Part shown: in pieces, positions 15,456 to 23,629 of the stretch
Layout of the letters: the number at the start of each line of letters is the position of its first letter
Numbering within the stretch: position 1 is the first letter of the stretch
Assembly: GCA_965230065.1 (NCBI GenBank)
Contig: OZ245942.1
Coordinates: 3,968,001-4,032,000, forward strand
DNA from: G965230065 sp965230065
GTDB lineage: Bacteria; Bacteroidota; Bacteroidia; Cytophagales; Cyclobacteriaceae
Direction: 5' to 3'
Length of the DNA stretch: 64,000 bases
Notes under the pieces: model-generated
Databases searched by the model: none
What the model was told of the DNA's origin: nothing
The model's input: the letters and a program-made list of their open reading frames with translations, nothing else
Position numbers and translations under genes: made by a program

Positions 15456-16619
15456 TCACGCTGCCTTTGCCTTTTTTGCACCTTTTTTCAACCCAAACTG
15501 TAAAAACAGAAAAGCCAAAATTCCCAGAACTGCACCGGATAAGAAGGTGTATACAAACATATCGGTATTATTGCTATAAATCCAGCCCGAAATTAAAGCT
15601 CCCAGGCCAATGCCAATTTCCAGGGAAATATACAACGTAGCCATGCCCCGGCCCCGGTGTTTTTCATGACTAAGGTCAATGGCCCAGGCGAAGGCAGTGG
15701 GTGTGTTCATGCCTGCCGCCAACCCGAATACGACGGCTCCTATCAGCAAGGCAGTGATGGATTCTGCCAGCCCCAATAGCAACATGCCTACCGCCAGTGT
15801 GAGTGCTGATACTTTCAAAACGGTTGCCCTGCCATACTTATCTGAAGCTTTTCCTGCAAAAAAACGGATGGCTACAGAGGCAACGGTAAAGCAGGTAAAG
15901 AACAAACCTTTATTCCGGATCCCCAAATGATCGCTCAGGTCGGGAGCGATGGTGAGTACTATGCCAAAAGAGAAAGTGGTGAGTAGCAATACGATGGATG
16001 GGGCCAATACACGGGGTTCAAATATTTCGTCTTTGGAAAGACGTAATAAACCCAGACGAAATGGCTCAGGTTTTTCCAGGGTTTCTTTCATGCCAATCAG
16101 GATCAATACAGAAAGGATGGCAGATACCGAAGAAGCATAAAACATCACTTCCATCGGATAATACATGGCAATGGTGCTGCCAATGGCTGGCCCACTGGCC
16201 ATACCCAGGCTACCACATAACCCCATCACGCCCATGGCTTCGCCCCTGCGGTGAAAAGGTGCAATATCAGCTACATACGCCGAGGTTCCGGTAGGTTTAA
16301 AACCTGTGGAAAAACCATGCACCAACCGCAGCAATAAAAAACCGGTAACCGTAACTGCAAAGGGATATAGAAATCCACAAATAAAGCAAACGGCTGCCCC
16401 AAAAATCATGATAGGGATGCGCCCTACTTTATCGGCCAGCTTTCCACTGAAAGGGCGGGAGAGTCCGGCTGTGAGTGTAAACAGGGCAATGATAAAACCT
16501 TTGTATTCCCCACCGCCCATGCTGTCGAGGTAGCCGGGCAGTTCGGGGATAATCATGTTAAAGCTGGAAAAAAACAGAAATGAACTCAGGCAAAGTAACC
16601 AGAACTGGATAGTGTACAT
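15456..16619 (-). CDS. MFS transporter
   Basis: 387 residues with about 12 membrane helices. The MFS loop 2-3 signature is GKLADKVGRIPIMIFG, and the loop 8-9 counterpart is GKASDKYGRATVL. A cytoplasmic central loop lies near residues 185-210, and the C-terminus is lysine-rich (KKGAKKAKAA). The layout suits a proton-driven exporter of the DHA1 type, but the substrate is unknown. It is preceded by prfB on the same strand, from which it is separated by a large hairpin. Confidence 0.9.
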   Translation of the reverse strand: MYTIQFWLLCLSSFLFFSSFNMIIPELPGYLDSMGGGEYKGFIIALFTLTAGLSRPFSGKLADKVGRIPIMIFGAAVCFICGFLYPFAVTVTGFLLLRLVHGFSTGFKPTGTSAYVADIAPFHRRGEAMGVMGLCGSLGMASGPAIGSTIAMYYPMEVMFYASSVSAILSVLILIGMKETLEKPEPFRLGLLRLSKDEIFEPRVLAPSIVLLLTTFSFGIVLTIAPDLSDHLGIRNKGLFFTCFTVASVAIRFFAGKASDKYGRATVLKVSALTLAVGMLLLGLAESITALLIGAVVFGLAAGMNTPTAFAWAIDLSHEKHRGRGMATLYISLEIGIGLGALISGWIYSNNTDMFVYTFLSGAVLGILAFLFLQFGLKKGAKKAKAA

Positions 16620-16638
16620 GCTTCTTTTTTATTCAGTA

Positions 16639-16700
16639 GCAGTTGGCAATGGCAGTAGGCAGTATTTTTTACTGCCGCTGCCTACTGCTACTGCCAACTG
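16639..16700. repeat. palindromic CAGTAGGCAGT-type repeat between prfB and the MFS gene
   Basis: CAGTAGGCAGTA and its complement within TACTGCCGCTGCCTACTG, plus outer CAGTTGGCA and TGCCAACTG units, build one long hairpin ending at the prfB stop. It matches the element at 4437-4511 and probably ends prfB transcription. Confidence 0.7.
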
Positions 16701-16702
16701 AG

Positions 16703-17780
16703 TTATTCGCTCATCAAGTAAGCTTTGATAAAGTCATCCAGGTCCCCATCCAAAACGGTTTGGGCATCAGAACGTTCCACGCCGGTGCGGTTGTCTTTCA
16801 CCATTTTGTAGGGGTGGAGTACATAACTTCTGATTTGCGAACCGAAATCTATCTTTTTCTTATTGCTCTCTACCTCGGCTCTTTCTTCGTTTTTCTTTTC
16901 TACTGCTTCCTGGTACAGCCTTGATTTTAGCATTTTTAAGGCTTTTTCTTTGTTCTGAAGCTGCGAGCGTTCCTCCTGGCACTCAACGATAATTCCCGAA
17001 GGCGCATGCCGTAACCGTACTGCAGTTTCCACCTTGTTCACATTCTGTCCGCCAGCCCCGCCTGACCGGTAGGTCTCCCAGGTAATATCAGATGGGTTTA
17101 CGTCTATTTCAATAGAATCGTCCACAACCGGGTACACAAATACGGAAGCAAAAGAAGTATGTCTTCTTCCACCCGAATCGAAGGGGGAAATACGCACCAA
17201 GCGATGTACACCATTTTCAGACCGCAATTGCCCATAGGCAAAGTCACCGTCTATCTCCAGCGTGGCCGATTTGAGTCCGGCCGTATCACCGGGTTGATAA
17301 TCAATTTCCCGTACTTTGAAATTCTGGCTTTCGGCCCACATGATGTACATGCGCATGAGCATTTCGGCCCAGTCCTGGCTTTCGGTGCCTCCGGCCCCGG
17401 GGTTTATTTGTAAAAAAGCCGAAAGTTGGTCTTCTTCCCCACTCAGCATTTTTCTGAACTCAAGGTCCTCGATAACTTTCAGTGCCTTTTTATGTTCTTT
17501 ATTGATGTCTTCTTCGCTAACGTCCCCGGCTTCATAAAACTCATACAAGGTTTCCAGGTCTTCGTAACTTTGCAAAGCATTTTCAAAGCTATCCGTCCAT
17601 ATTTTTTTTCCTTTGATGCCCTTTAATATTTTTTCTGCTTCTTTTGGGTCGTCCCAAAAGCCGGGCTGCAGGGTAATGCTTTCTTCTTCCTGTATTTCAG
17701 TTTTTTTTGTATCGTAGTCAAAGGTACCCCCTCAAAGCCGCTACCCTGGCTTTCAAGTCTTTCAATTGGTCTGTGGTCAT
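16703..17780 (-). CDS. prfB: peptide chain release factor 2 (programmed +1 frameshift)
   Basis: RF2 ends translation at UGA and UAA. The gene starts at the ATG at 17780, runs 20 codons to an in-frame TGA at 17718-17720, and resumes in the +1 frame at 17719, giving about 358 residues, the normal RF2 length. The site is the classic RF2 autoregulation sequence: AGGGGG upstream and CTT TGA C. The decoding tripeptide SPF is in RISPFDSGG and the catalytic GGQ in GGAGGQNVNK. High RF2 favours stopping at the TGA, low RF2 favours shifting. Annotating only the 3' frame from 17575 would lose the first quarter of the protein. Confidence 0.95.
17717..17732 (-). promoter_or_regulatory. prfB: prfB +1 programmed ribosomal frameshift site
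   Basis: On the minus strand the sequence reads AGGGGGTAC then CTT TGA C. The AGGGGG acts as a Shine-Dalgarno-like stimulator three bases before the slippery CTT, and the TGA is the autoregulatory stop. This arrangement is the well-known RF2 recoding signal. Confidence 0.92.
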
Positions 17781-17830
17781 ATAATTTTTATAGTTTCTTA
17801 ATTTTAAATAGGCTCATATTCAAATAAAAA

Positions 17831-17855
17831 AATCCACTCCTGTCAGAAGTGGATT
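17831..17855 (-). terminator. Rho-independent terminator after ilvE
   Basis: AATCCACT and AGTGGATT form a perfect 8-bp stem with a 9-base loop, followed on the minus strand by a T-run (A-run at 17824-17830 on plus). It lies between ilvE and prfB. Confidence 0.8.
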
Positions 17856-17891
17856 GTTTGCCCCGGACACCTTGCATCCGGATAAAAATTG

Positions 17892-18956
17892 TCAAATTCT
17901 GTATATCCACCCGTACTTATCCTCTGCTTTCCCCCTTTTAATATTTTCAAGGGCTTCCAGTACGCGTACAGAAAAGCTTTGCTCGCTGGGTTTGGGAATT
18001 TCGTAATCTACACCTTCAAAGCCAATGGCAGCCACATGGGCTACGGTAACGGCAGTACCAGTACCAAAAGCTTCGTTTAATGTACCATCTTTCAGGGCAT
18101 CAATCACTTCTTTTACAGTAATGGGCCTTTCTTCTACTTCAACTCCCCATTCTTTGGCTACATGGATTACACTTTCACGGGTAACTCCGTCAAGAATGGT
18201 ATCGCTCAAAGGGGAAGTAATAAGTTTGTTATTGATTACAAACATAATGTTCATTGTGCCCGATTCTTCAATATACTCATGGCGGTAAGCGTCCGTCCAC
18301 AGCAATTGATGGTAGCCTTGCTCCTGGGCCAGTTTGGCAGGATGCAGCGAACCCGCATAATTACCGCAAGCTTTGGCAAAGCCTGTGCCGCCCTGGGCTG
18401 CCCGCGAATATTGGGTTTCCACTTTGATTTTTACAGGCTCCGCATAATAACCGCCAGCCGGAGAAGTAAAAATCATAAAGCGATACGTATTGGAAGGGCG
18501 CACCCCAATGTAGGCATCTGTAGCAAACATAAAGGGCCTTACATACAGGGAAGTACCGGGCTTGTCGGGAATCCAGGCAGCATCCAGGCTGACCAGTTCG
18601 GTGAGGCCACCCATGAAAATTTCTTCGGGCAGGGTAGGCATGCACATGCGTTCCGCTGAGCGGTTCATGCGTTCATGGTTTTTCTGCGGACGGAAAAGCA
18701 AGGCATCCCCCTGCGGGCCTTTGTGGGCTTTCATGCCTTCAAAAATTGACTGCCCGTAGTGAATGGCCGCTGTGGCCGGGCTTAGCGAAAGGTTTTCGTA
18801 AGGTACAATGCGCAAGTCTTTCCATTCACCATCGGCATAGTCGGCGACGAACATGTGGTCAGAATAGTGCTTGCCAAATTGTATGTTTTCAAAGTTAACT
18901 TCTTTGATCCGGGACGCTGGGGTACGGTTTATTTGAATATCTAATGCCTCTATCAT
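17892..18956 (-). CDS. ilvE: branched-chain amino acid aminotransferase
   Basis: 354 residues, the length of group II (eukaryote-like) BCATs. PLP-dependent; it interconverts Leu, Ile and Val with their 2-oxo acids, the last step of their synthesis and first of their breakdown. Motifs seen: HYGQSIFEGMKAH, the PLP-lysine region TGFAKACGNYAGSL, and YIEESGTMNIMFV, which positions the cofactor. DTILDGVTRESV is family-typical, as is GTAVTVAHVAAIG near the end. It is monocistronic with its own terminator and is divergent from the NUDIX gene. Confidence 0.95.
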   Translation of the reverse strand: MIEALDIQINRTPASRIKEVNFENIQFGKHYSDHMFVADYADGEWKDLRIVPYENLSLSPATAAIHYGQSIFEGMKAHKGPQGDALLFRPQKNHERMNRSAERMCMPTLPEEIFMGGLTELVSLDAAWIPDKPGTSLYVRPFMFATDAYIGVRPSNTYRFMIFTSPAGGYYAEPVKIKVETQYSRAAQGGTGFAKACGNYAGSLHPAKLAQEQGYHQLLWTDAYRHEYIEESGTMNIMFVINNKLITSPLSDTILDGVTRESVIHVAKEWGVEVEERPITVKEVIDALKDGTLNEAFGTGTAVTVAHVAAIGFEGVDYEIPKPSEQSFSVRVLEALENIKRGKAEDKYGWIYRI

Positions 18957-19180
18957 AACGTTGCTGCTTTTTAAAAGCCAAAAAAAGGTGTGTAAAATTA
19001 AATATTATTTCCCCTAATAACAATCAGGAGCTACACAACATTGGCGTGTAAATTGCGTATGGAAAGTGCAAATGTGAAATTAAATACTTTTTAATAAAAT
19101 ATTTACGTATCGAATATTACCAGTGTTCTGAAATTATTCAATCATTCTATTTAATTTCGCAGGAATTTTTTTAAAAGGAG

Positions 19181-19816
19181 ATGGACTTCATGATAGAACC
19201 AATAACATACAAGTTACGCAATAAGTTGCAGGAGGATCTGCCCGGCTGGAAAGCACAGCGGATGATGGCAACACAGGTGCACCGTGACCAACGGGCTACG
19301 CCCCGTGCTGATGCCCGGCGTGCAGGTATCATGATTCTGTTTTATCCACACAGGGATACTTTCAGTATGCCCCTTATTTTGCGTCCTGTTTACAGTGGCG
19401 TACACAGCGGGCAAGTGGCGTTTCCGGGAGGAAAGATGGAAGCGTTTGATAAAGATATTGTTGCGACGGCTTTGCGGGAAACCGATGAGGAAATTGGTGT
19501 AACTGTGGAAGAAAGCCAGGTAATCGGACAGCTTTCTGATATTTACATTCCGCCCAGCAACTCACTGGTTACGCCCATTGTCGCACTTTCTGAAGAAAAG
19601 CCGGTTTACAACATTGATCCCCATGAAGTGGTAGAGGTGATTGATGTTTCTTTGGATGACCTCATCAATCCGGATAACTGCAAAGTTGTTCAAATTAATA
19701 TCCCCGGCCGTGGCGTTGTAGATGCTCCCAGTTATCAAATCAACGGGCACACCATTTGGGGGGCTACTGCCATGATGATTAGTGAATTGCTGGTGTTGCT
19801 CAACAGGGCTGATTGA
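19181..19816 (+). CDS. NUDIX hydrolase, CoA pyrophosphatase type
   Basis: 211 residues. The NUDIX box is complete: GGKMEAFDKDIVATALRE followed by TDEEIGV, preceded by VHSGQVAFPGG, the UPF0035-like feature of CoA/acyl-CoA diphosphatases (NudL type). It would cut CoA to 4'-phosphopantetheine and 3',5'-ADP. Two ATG codons lie close together (19181 and 19190); the outer one is used, and a GGAG-like sequence precedes it (AAAAGGAGATGG). It stands alone. Confidence 0.9.
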   Translation: MDFMIEPITYKLRNKLQEDLPGWKAQRMMATQVHRDQRATPRADARRAGIMILFYPHRDTFSMPLILRPVYSGVHSGQVAFPGGKMEAFDKDIVATALRETDEEIGVTVEESQVIGQLSDIYIPPSNSLVTPIVALSEEKPVYNIDPHEVVEVIDVSLDDLINPDNCKVVQINIPGRGVVDAPSYQINGHTIWGATAMMISELLVLLNRAD

Positions 19817-20393
19817 TTTCGGGAAGCAGGTTGGCCAGCTCCCCAACCCGCAACACTAATTAAACACGAAGTAATTAATGCCATCCCCCACCCAATGCCT
19901 GGCACATATTAACAAAGGCTTTCATTTGTCCCTGCTTGGTAAACCACAACCTTAAAAAGTTGGCAAAATCGCCATACCTGTTTTATAAGCATTTTTGGCC
20001 GTTTTTTTGCATAAAAATTTAGGTTTATGCTAAAATACATGGCAGGTTTCTGCATGGTATAAGGATTTTTTTTCAATACCTATGAAAGGAATTTGCTATA
20101 GGAGAAGTAACAGCAATTGCTGTTATACAAATGTTACAAACCCCACCAAACTGCCCCAAACCCAACTTATCACTGAAGTATTCCAACGAAAAACAAACTT
20201 CCCGCTGAAAAATTGACTTTTCTCCGGTAATTGTGTAATATACCATCACAACAGCAGGCCGCTTGAAGAAAAATTACGCTGTTGGGTGACACACCAGCCC
20301 GCTGTGGTTACTATCCTTTAAATATCATTCGCCCATTTTTTCGGACGAATTACAGTGATATAGCTCATAAAACACAGATAACTGCACAACTTC
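19817..20393. other. intergenic region with gene remnant
   Basis: A 577-base gap upstream of the lipid-type cluster. It contains the decayed outer-membrane-factor end at 19875-19979; the rest shows no coding sequence. It should hold the promoter of the cluster, but no clear TTG/TAnnTTTG pair was identified. Confidence 0.5.
19875..19979 (-). pseudogene. remnant of an RND-type outer-membrane factor (NodT family C-terminus)
   Basis: A minus-strand frame reads RYGDFANFLRL, then a shortened helix, then AFVNMCQALGGGWH and a TAA at 19875-19877. The ending (L/Y)xALGGGW after a helix is the hallmark of NodT/TolC-type efflux outer-membrane lipoproteins, and RYxxGxxxFL is the conserved start of their last helix. 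About 15 residues between the two are missing, and no upstream coding part remains. It therefore looks like a deletion scar of a lost efflux operon. Confidence 0.55.
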
Positions 20394-21419
20394 ATGGAAG
20401 CACAGTTTGAAACCGTGCCCTTTTCTACACCCGACGGGTTTACCTGCAATTTGCAACACCTGGTAAACAACCCAAATACGTCCAAAGGGCCGGTATTGCT
20501 GGTACATGGGGCCGGGGTACGGGCCAATATTTTCAATCCGCCCACTTCCAAAAATATCGTGGCCATGCTGGCAGAAGCAGGATACGATGTGTGGCTTGAA
20601 AACTGGCGGGGCAGTATTGATTTTGAGCCCAATCAGTGGAACCTTGATCAGGTGGCTTTGAATGACCATCCTGCTGCGGTGAAAACCGTAGTGGAGCAAA
20701 CGGGTGTAGAGGAAATCAAAGCCATTATCCATTGCCAGGGCAGTACCAGTTTTATGATTGCTGCGGCGTTGGGTCTTGTACCCGAAGTAAAGCTCATCCT
20801 CAGCAATGCGGTTTCTCTCCATCCCATTGTGCCCAAATATTCAGAATTTAAGCTGAAAGTATATTTACCCCTCGTCAAGTTAGTATCGAAATATTTAAAT
20901 CCGCAGTGGGGATTACATGCTCCTGATTTGCGGTCTAAGTTTTTTAGAATGGTGGTAAAACTGTCGCATCAGGAAGACGATACCCTGGTGGGCAAGTTTG
21001 TAAGTTTTACCTACGGGGCAGGCTTTCCGGCTTTATGGCAATTAGAGAACCTGGATGAAACCACCAAAGAATGGATTCAGCATGAGTTTGCCGAAGTACC
21101 CATGAGCTTTTTCGACCACATAAAAAAATGTGTAAACCATACGGCACTCGTCCCTTTTAAGCTCCGCTCGGGACTTCCGGCCAGTTACGTAGACCCACCG
21201 CCCCGCACCGATGCACGCATTGTGCTATTTGGGGGTGAGAAGAATCTTTGTTTTAAACCCCAGAGCCAGGAATATACTTATCAATATTTAAATGCATTGC
21301 ATCCCAATTATCATAAACTGCACATCCTGAAAGGATACAGCCACCTGGATGTGTTTCTGGGGAAAAATGCACATAAAGATGTTTTTCCTCTGATGCTTCA
21401 AGAACTCAACCAAAACTGA
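20394..21419 (+). CDS. alpha/beta hydrolase with Cys at the nucleophile position
   Basis: 341 residues; first gene of a co-directional cluster. VLLVHGAGVRANIFNPP gives the HG oxyanion motif; the nucleophile elbow reads IIHCQGSTSF, placing Cys where Ser is usual (x-x-C-x-G). The late acid/His pair is probably ARIVLFGGEKN and KGYSHLDVFLG. Cys-centred hydrolases of this type are known fused or adjacent to cholesterol-oxidase-like GMC proteins, and such a protein is encoded at the end of this cluster. The ADC-like gene follows after 2 bases. Substrate unknown; a thioester or lipid ester is plausible. Confidence 0.85.
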   Translation: MEAQFETVPFSTPDGFTCNLQHLVNNPNTSKGPVLLVHGAGVRANIFNPPTSKNIVAMLAEAGYDVWLENWRGSIDFEPNQWNLDQVALNDHPAAVKTVVEQTGVEEIKAIIHCQGSTSFMIAAALGLVPEVKLILSNAVSLHPIVPKYSEFKLKVYLPLVKLVSKYLNPQWGLHAPDLRSKFFRMVVKLSHQEDDTLVGKFVSFTYGAGFPALWQLENLDETTKEWIQHEFAEVPMSFFDHIKKCVNHTALVPFKLRSGLPASYVDPPPRTDARIVLFGGEKNLCFKPQSQEYTYQYLNALHPNYHKLHILKGYSHLDVFLGKNAHKDVFPLMLQELNQN

Positions 21420-21421
21420 CC

Positions 21422-22309
21422 ATGGCCATACCCAAACGCGTTAAAAAATACGAAGGACGTTATGCCCTCGTGGATAACATCCCCTACAAAATGCCCATTT
21501 ATGCCAAGGGTTCCCCTGCCCTCATGGCCGGGTTTTCGTGCGATTATGAGAAAGCTAATGCCCTCTTGCCGGGGAATGAACTGCATGCTTTTAAACTGCC
21601 CAATGGGCGGGCTGTTTTGTTGGTAACCGTCATCAATTACCTGGACACCAGCATTGGCAAATACATAGAATACAGCATCGCCATTGCCTGCACCCATGGG
21701 TTGAAACCTGCACCTCCTTTGTTACCTGCCATGATGATGAAAACCTACGGTACCGGGCAGTATATTCTGGATTTGCCCGTAAGCTCAGAGGTATCGGTAA
21801 AAGGGGGCAAAGGCATTTGGGGCATGCCCAAGCACAAAGCCAATCTGGATTTTATCATTACCGACGAAATGGTTTCCAGCCAGTATGAAAAAGACGGGCA
21901 ATTTGCTTTCAGGATTGAGATAGACCGTCCGCAATCGCCGAGTTTTAAAATAAATGTAGGTACGGTCAATTATTGCCGGTACAGAAACATGCTGATGGCT
22001 TCCTATATCTACTTCAAATCAAAAGTGGGCATTAATTTATTCAAGAAAGCCAATGCCCGGCTATTTATTGGCGACCATCCCAACGTTGCTTTTTTGAGAG
22101 ACCTGGACATCAACAGCAACCCTTTCTTTACCATGTTTATGCCCAAGGCCAATGGCATTTTGGACGATTACTTCCAGTGCTGGTTCATGACGTATGATCA
22201 ACCCCCTGAAAAAATGCCCGAAGGTTTTGAAAGTGTTTTTCACCTGGGGCTGAATGAAGACTGGCTGCCCCCGCCTTCTGTTACGGATTATGAGAAATAC
22301 AAGATTTGA
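21422..22309 (+). CDS. acetoacetate decarboxylase family protein
   Basis: 295 residues of the ADC fold. The family region that holds the Schiff-base lysine reads GKGIWGMPKHKANLDF. Other family-like parts are GRAVLLVTVINYLDT and YIEYSIAIACTHG. True acetoacetate decarboxylases are about 245-250 residues, so this is an ADC-like relative, possibly a decarboxylase or a hydratase/aldolase-type enzyme of beta-keto compounds. It starts 2 bases after the hydrolase stop and is therefore in one operon with it. A beta-keto acid produced by oxidation elsewhere in the cluster is a natural substrate, by inference. Confidence 0.85.
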   Translation: MAIPKRVKKYEGRYALVDNIPYKMPIYAKGSPALMAGFSCDYEKANALLPGNELHAFKLPNGRAVLLVTVINYLDTSIGKYIEYSIAIACTHGLKPAPPLLPAMMMKTYGTGQYILDLPVSSEVSVKGGKGIWGMPKHKANLDFIITDEMVSSQYEKDGQFAFRIEIDRPQSPSFKINVGTVNYCRYRNMLMASYIYFKSKVGINLFKKANARLFIGDHPNVAFLRDLDINSNPFFTMFMPKANGILDDYFQCWFMTYDQPPEKMPEGFESVFHLGLNEDWLPPPSVTDYEKYKI

Positions 22310-22335
22310 CAAGTAGAAAATTAACCCCAATCGCC

Positions 22336-22818
22336 ATGAAAAGAACTTTGCTCGACATCAACAATACCTATATATTTTTCTGTGCCTCTGTGTATCTGGG
22401 CCTTTTCTGGTCGTTGCACTTTTTTTGGTTTCCTAACTACCCCACCACACTCACGGTAGATAATTATTACAATGCCATTATTCCTATTACCGATGCGGCC
22501 ACTCGTTTCTTTTTCATTACCATTCCCATCATGGCGGTGGCGTTGGTCATCATGTTGATTTCCGAATGGAAAACCAAACTCATGTGGGTACCCCTGGCCT
22601 GGGTTCCCGGACTGCTCGCGCCCGTACTGGTACAGCAAATTTTCATTGAAGATGTAAATGACGCGTTTAAAGCCGGGGTAACCGATCCGGCCAGGTTGCA
22701 GGAACTATTGCAGGAATGGATGTTCCTGAACGATGTACGATGGATTATCCTGACCATTATGTGGCTCATCACTATGTATTTTTTTATTGCCAAAGCCAGA
22801 CAAACCAATACTTCATAA
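22336..22818 (+). CDS. four-helix membrane protein, DUF1772-like
   Basis: 160 residues from the ATG at 22336 (MKRTLLDINN); an overlapping TTG start at 22306 is rejected. Four hydrophobic segments at about residues 10-30, 55-75, 80-100 and 135-155. The arrangement resembles DUF1772/anthrone-oxygenase-like proteins, which are small four-helix membrane proteins, but no catalytic motif is firm. It lies 26 bases after the ADC-like gene. Confidence 0.65.
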   Translation: MKRTLLDINNTYIFFCASVYLGLFWSLHFFWFPNYPTTLTVDNYYNAIIPITDAATRFFFITIPIMAVALVIMLISEWKTKLMWVPLAWVPGLLAPVLVQQIFIEDVNDAFKAGVTDPARLQELLQEWMFLNDVRWIILTIMWLITMYFFIAKARQTNTS

Positions 22819-22833
22819 TAAACCGATCAGAAC

Positions 22834-23223
22834 ATGAATGATTCAAGCAGAACCCTCGTCCTCATTATTGCAGTATTTACCGGAGTTTCAGGCATTTTAC
22901 AAATGTTGATGCCTTCACTGGTGCTCAAAGCAGTTGGTGCTGACATTACCACCAGCACCACCCACTTCTTTGCCATTATTGGTATGTTTATGGCCTTGTT
23001 TTCAGGGCTGATGATCCATGTAGTGTACAGCGAAAAGCCCAATCCTGATGCAGTCTTATGGTGTGCCTTACAAAAGTTAGGTGCTTTTGTAGCGGTAGGG
23101 TTAGGTATTATGAATGAAGTTTTTTCTTTACTGGCAATTGGTATTGCCCTTTTCGATCTGTTTTCAGGACTGCTGTTCTTCTATTATTATAAAACCATAC
23201 TGGAAGCCCATGAGGTGGCTTAG
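22834..23223 (+). CDS. small membrane protein of unknown family
   Basis: 129 residues, four membrane helices (about 8-28, 42-65, 75-95, 98-120). Hydrophobic throughout with few charges; the loop HFFAIIGMFMALFSG and VLWCALQKLGAF are the only distinctive parts. It may be a distant relative of DoxX/DUF4345-type proteins. The spacing in the cluster is 15 bases from the gene before and a 14-base overlap with the gene after. Confidence 0.65.
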   Translation: MNDSSRTLVLIIAVFTGVSGILQMLMPSLVLKAVGADITTSTTHFFAIIGMFMALFSGLMIHVVYSEKPNPDAVLWCALQKLGAFVAVGLGIMNEVFSLLAIGIALFDLFSGLLFFYYYKTILEAHEVA

Positions 23224-23629
23224 CTACTTTTTTTTCTATACTTACATTGGCCTGGTGTTGCTGGCTGGCTTCTGGGGTGCATTCGTCTACCCCCGACTGG
23301 ACCACCTTTGGCTGTTTGACCTTGACCCAAATACATTACCCGAACAAACCCGGATTAACATGCTCAGCCAATATCGCTTTTTGCGGGCATTGGAACTCGG
23401 CTATGGACTGTTCGCTATTTTGTTTACCAAAGAGATTTTCACCGAAAAAAAGTTCAATGCGCTTTTCCTCCTGATTATGTTTTCGGGGGTGCTGGCACGG
23501 GTTGTTTCCATTTTTGTAGAAGGTTCACCATCAGAGTTGTTTTACTTTTTTTTGATATACGAAATGATAGGTGTAGCTGTCATTTTTCTGTATTCCCGAA
23601 CAAAAATATACCAGTATGCCACCCACTAA
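23210..23629 (+). CDS. DUF4345-like membrane protein
   Basis: 139 residues from the ATG at 23210 (MRWLSYFFFYTYIG). Four membrane helices; the pattern YRFLRALELGYGLFAIL, then FSGVLARVVSIFVEG and a final helix with FLIYEMIGVAVIF, matches the DUF4345 layout (conserved Arg-Ala, Arg...Ser, Glu). It overlaps the gene before by 14 bases and the patatin gene by 14 bases, so the cluster is translationally coupled here. Confidence 0.65.
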   Translation: MRWLSYFFFYTYIGLVLLAGFWGAFVYPRLDHLWLFDLDPNTLPEQTRINMLSQYRFLRALELGYGLFAILFTKEIFTEKKFNALFLLIMFSGVLARVVSIFVEGSPSELFYFFLIYEMIGVAVIFLYSRTKIYQYATH

